From Phormidesmis priestleyi (lineage in GTDB: Bacteria > Cyanobacteriota > Cyanobacteriia > Phormidesmidales > Phormidesmidaceae): 5,228 bases of DNA. Of this stretch, positions 4,148 through 5,228 are shown one piece after another (within the stretch, counting starts at the first letter, position 1; every line of letters begins with the position of its first letter). The position numbers and the translations under genes are program-made. The notes beneath the pieces are model-generated. The model saw nothing but the letters and a program-made list of their open reading frames with translations. It was not told where the DNA came from and did not search any database. The stretch spans positions 3,239 through 8,466 of the forward strand of contig QBMP01000201.1 of assembly GCA_003242115.1 (NCBI GenBank), given 5' to 3'.

Positions 4148-5228
4148 ATGGTGAATAGCAATAACTACGGCGCTCAGCAAATTCAGGTTTTAGAAGGACT
4201 TGAGCCTGTTCGTAAGCGGCCTGGAATGTACATTGGGAGCACTGGCCCACGGGGTCTGCACCATTTGGTATACGAAGTTATTGATAATTCCGTCGATGAA
4301 GCGCTTGCCGGTCACTGCAATCGCATTACCGCCGCTCTTAATGCCGATGGCTCGGTCACAGTAGTCGATGATGGTCGCGGTATTCCAACCGACATTCACC
4401 CCGCTACCGGCAGATCAGCCTTAGAAACTGTACTGACCGTGCTGCACGCAGGCGGTAAGTTTGGCGGCGACAGTGGCTACAAAGTTTCGGGTGGTCTGCA
4501 TGGCGTGGGCGTTTCGGTTGTAAACGCGCTATCTGAATGGGTAGAAGTCACCGTCTGGCGTGAGGGTAATGTGCACACCCAGCGCTTTGAGCGCGGCAAT
4601 CCGATTGGCACCCTCAAGACCGCGAAAGGCAGCGATAGAACCGGGACGCAGGTCATCTTTAAGCCGGATGCGACCATTTTTACGCATACCACCGAATTTG
4701 ATTACGACACGATAGCTCGGCGCTTGCGCGAACTGGCTTACCTCAATGCGGGCGTCGATATTACCTTTACCGACTACCGGCTAGAGCTGATCAAGGCCAA
4801 AGAGCCGAGAGAGTCGCGCTATTGCTATGAAGGCGGCATTAAAGAATATGTGGCGTACATCAATAGCGATAAAGAGCCGCTTCATCCTGACATTATCTAT
4901 GTCAATGCCGATAAAAACGGTGTGCAGGTAGAGGCCGCTTTGCAGTGGTGCAGCGATGCTTTTTCCGATAACCTGATGGGCTTTGCCAACAACATTCGCA
5001 CGATTGATGGCGGCACGCACTTAGAAGGACTCAAAGCGGTGCTGACGCGCACCATGAACGTGTTTGCCCGCAAGCGCAAAAAGCGTAAAGATGCGGAGTC
5101 GAACATGGCGGGTGAAAATATCCGCGAAGGGCTGACGGCGGTGGTTTCGGTAAAGGTGCCTGATCCAGAATTTGAGGGTCAAACCAAAACCAAGCTGGGC
5201 AATACCGAAGTTCGCGGCATTGTTGATT
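4148..5228 (+). CDS. gyrB: GyrB, DNA gyrase subunit B (N-terminal 360 residues, truncated by window end)
   Basis: GyrB is the ATPase subunit of DNA gyrase, which introduces negative supercoils using ATP together with GyrA. The visible part covers the GHKL ATPase and most of the transducer domain. Motifs seen: [10 protein letters not shown] (22-31), the N-box with EVIDNSVDE (43-51), the ATP-binding DDGRGIP (74-80), [17 protein letters not shown] (100-116) running into [13 protein letters not shown] (117-129) of the ATP lid, and GTQVIF (166-171). In the transducer come [10 protein letters not shown] (285-294) and AGENIREGL (321-329), then the QTK loop (345-347), whose Lys contacts the ATP gamma-phosphate in known GyrB structures. 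The QTKTKLGN run marks gyrase/topo IV type B proteins. GyrB is distinguished from ParE by overall likeness and the cyanobacterial context; I did not test this further. The C-terminal toprim region lies beyond the window. The ATG at 4148 is supported by AGGAG 7 nt upstream. Confidence 0.97.
   Translation, partial: MVNSNNYGAQQIQVLEGLEPVRKRPGMYIGSTGPRGLHHLVYEVIDNSVDEALAGHCNRITAALNADGSVTVVDDGRGIPTDIHPATGRSALETVLTVLHAGGKFGGDSGYKVSGGLHGVGVSVVNALSEWVEVTVWREGNVHTQRFERGNPIGTLKTAKGSDRTGTQVIFKPDATIFTHTTEFDYDTIARRLRELAYLNAGVDITFTDYRLELIKAKEPRESRYCYEGGIKEYVAYINSDKEPLHPDIIYVNADKNGVQVEAALQWCSDAFSDNLMGFANNIRTIDGGTHLEGLKAVLTRTMNVFARKRKKRKDAESNMAGENIREGLTAVVSVKVPDPEFEGQTKTKLGNTEVRGIVD

Overview
The window comes from a beta-cyanobacterium. 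The evidence is a cluster for the beta-carboxysome (ccmM, ccmN, ccmO), a cyanobacterial-type arrangement of housekeeping genes beside it (miaA, gyrB), and five copies of the HIP1 octamer GCGATCGC in 5.2 kb. The species cannot be fixed from the sequence alone. A filamentous or marine beta-cyanobacterium that keeps ccmM-ccmN-ccmO together would fit.

Layout. Positions 1-1046 (+) are the 3' end of ccmM, with three Rubisco-small-subunit-like (SSUL) domains joined by low-complexity linkers. Positions 1130-1834 (+) are ccmN and 1838-2650 (+) are ccmO; ccmN and ccmO are only 3 bp apart and almost certainly co-transcribed with ccmM. A 37-bp gap follows, then miaA runs convergently on the minus strand (2688-3644). 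A 503-bp intergenic region (3645-4147) separates miaA from the divergent gyrB (4148 to beyond the window end). It must carry both promoters, and it is packed with short tandem duplications.

How the genes work together. CcmM condenses Rubisco through its SSUL domains and recruits CcmN. CcmN uses its C-terminal encapsulation peptide to attach the cargo to the shell. CcmO is a tandem-BMC shell protein. Together they cover the core-to-shell assembly step of the carboxysome. MiaA (tRNA A37 prenylation) and GyrB (ATPase subunit of DNA gyrase) are unrelated housekeeping neighbours.

Main observations. All five genes belong to known families, and I see no wholly new system. What stands out is in-frame short-repeat expansion. 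Both CcmM and its partner CcmN carry aromatic-containing pentapeptide repeats with a 15-nt period in their linkers. MiaA carries a duplicated 8-residue unit. The gyrB upstream region contains at least five separate direct-repeat clusters, one of which duplicates the gyrB Shine-Dalgarno sequence. Other points are a Cys pair confined to one SSUL domain, a charged tail on CcmO, and a forced TTG start for miaA.
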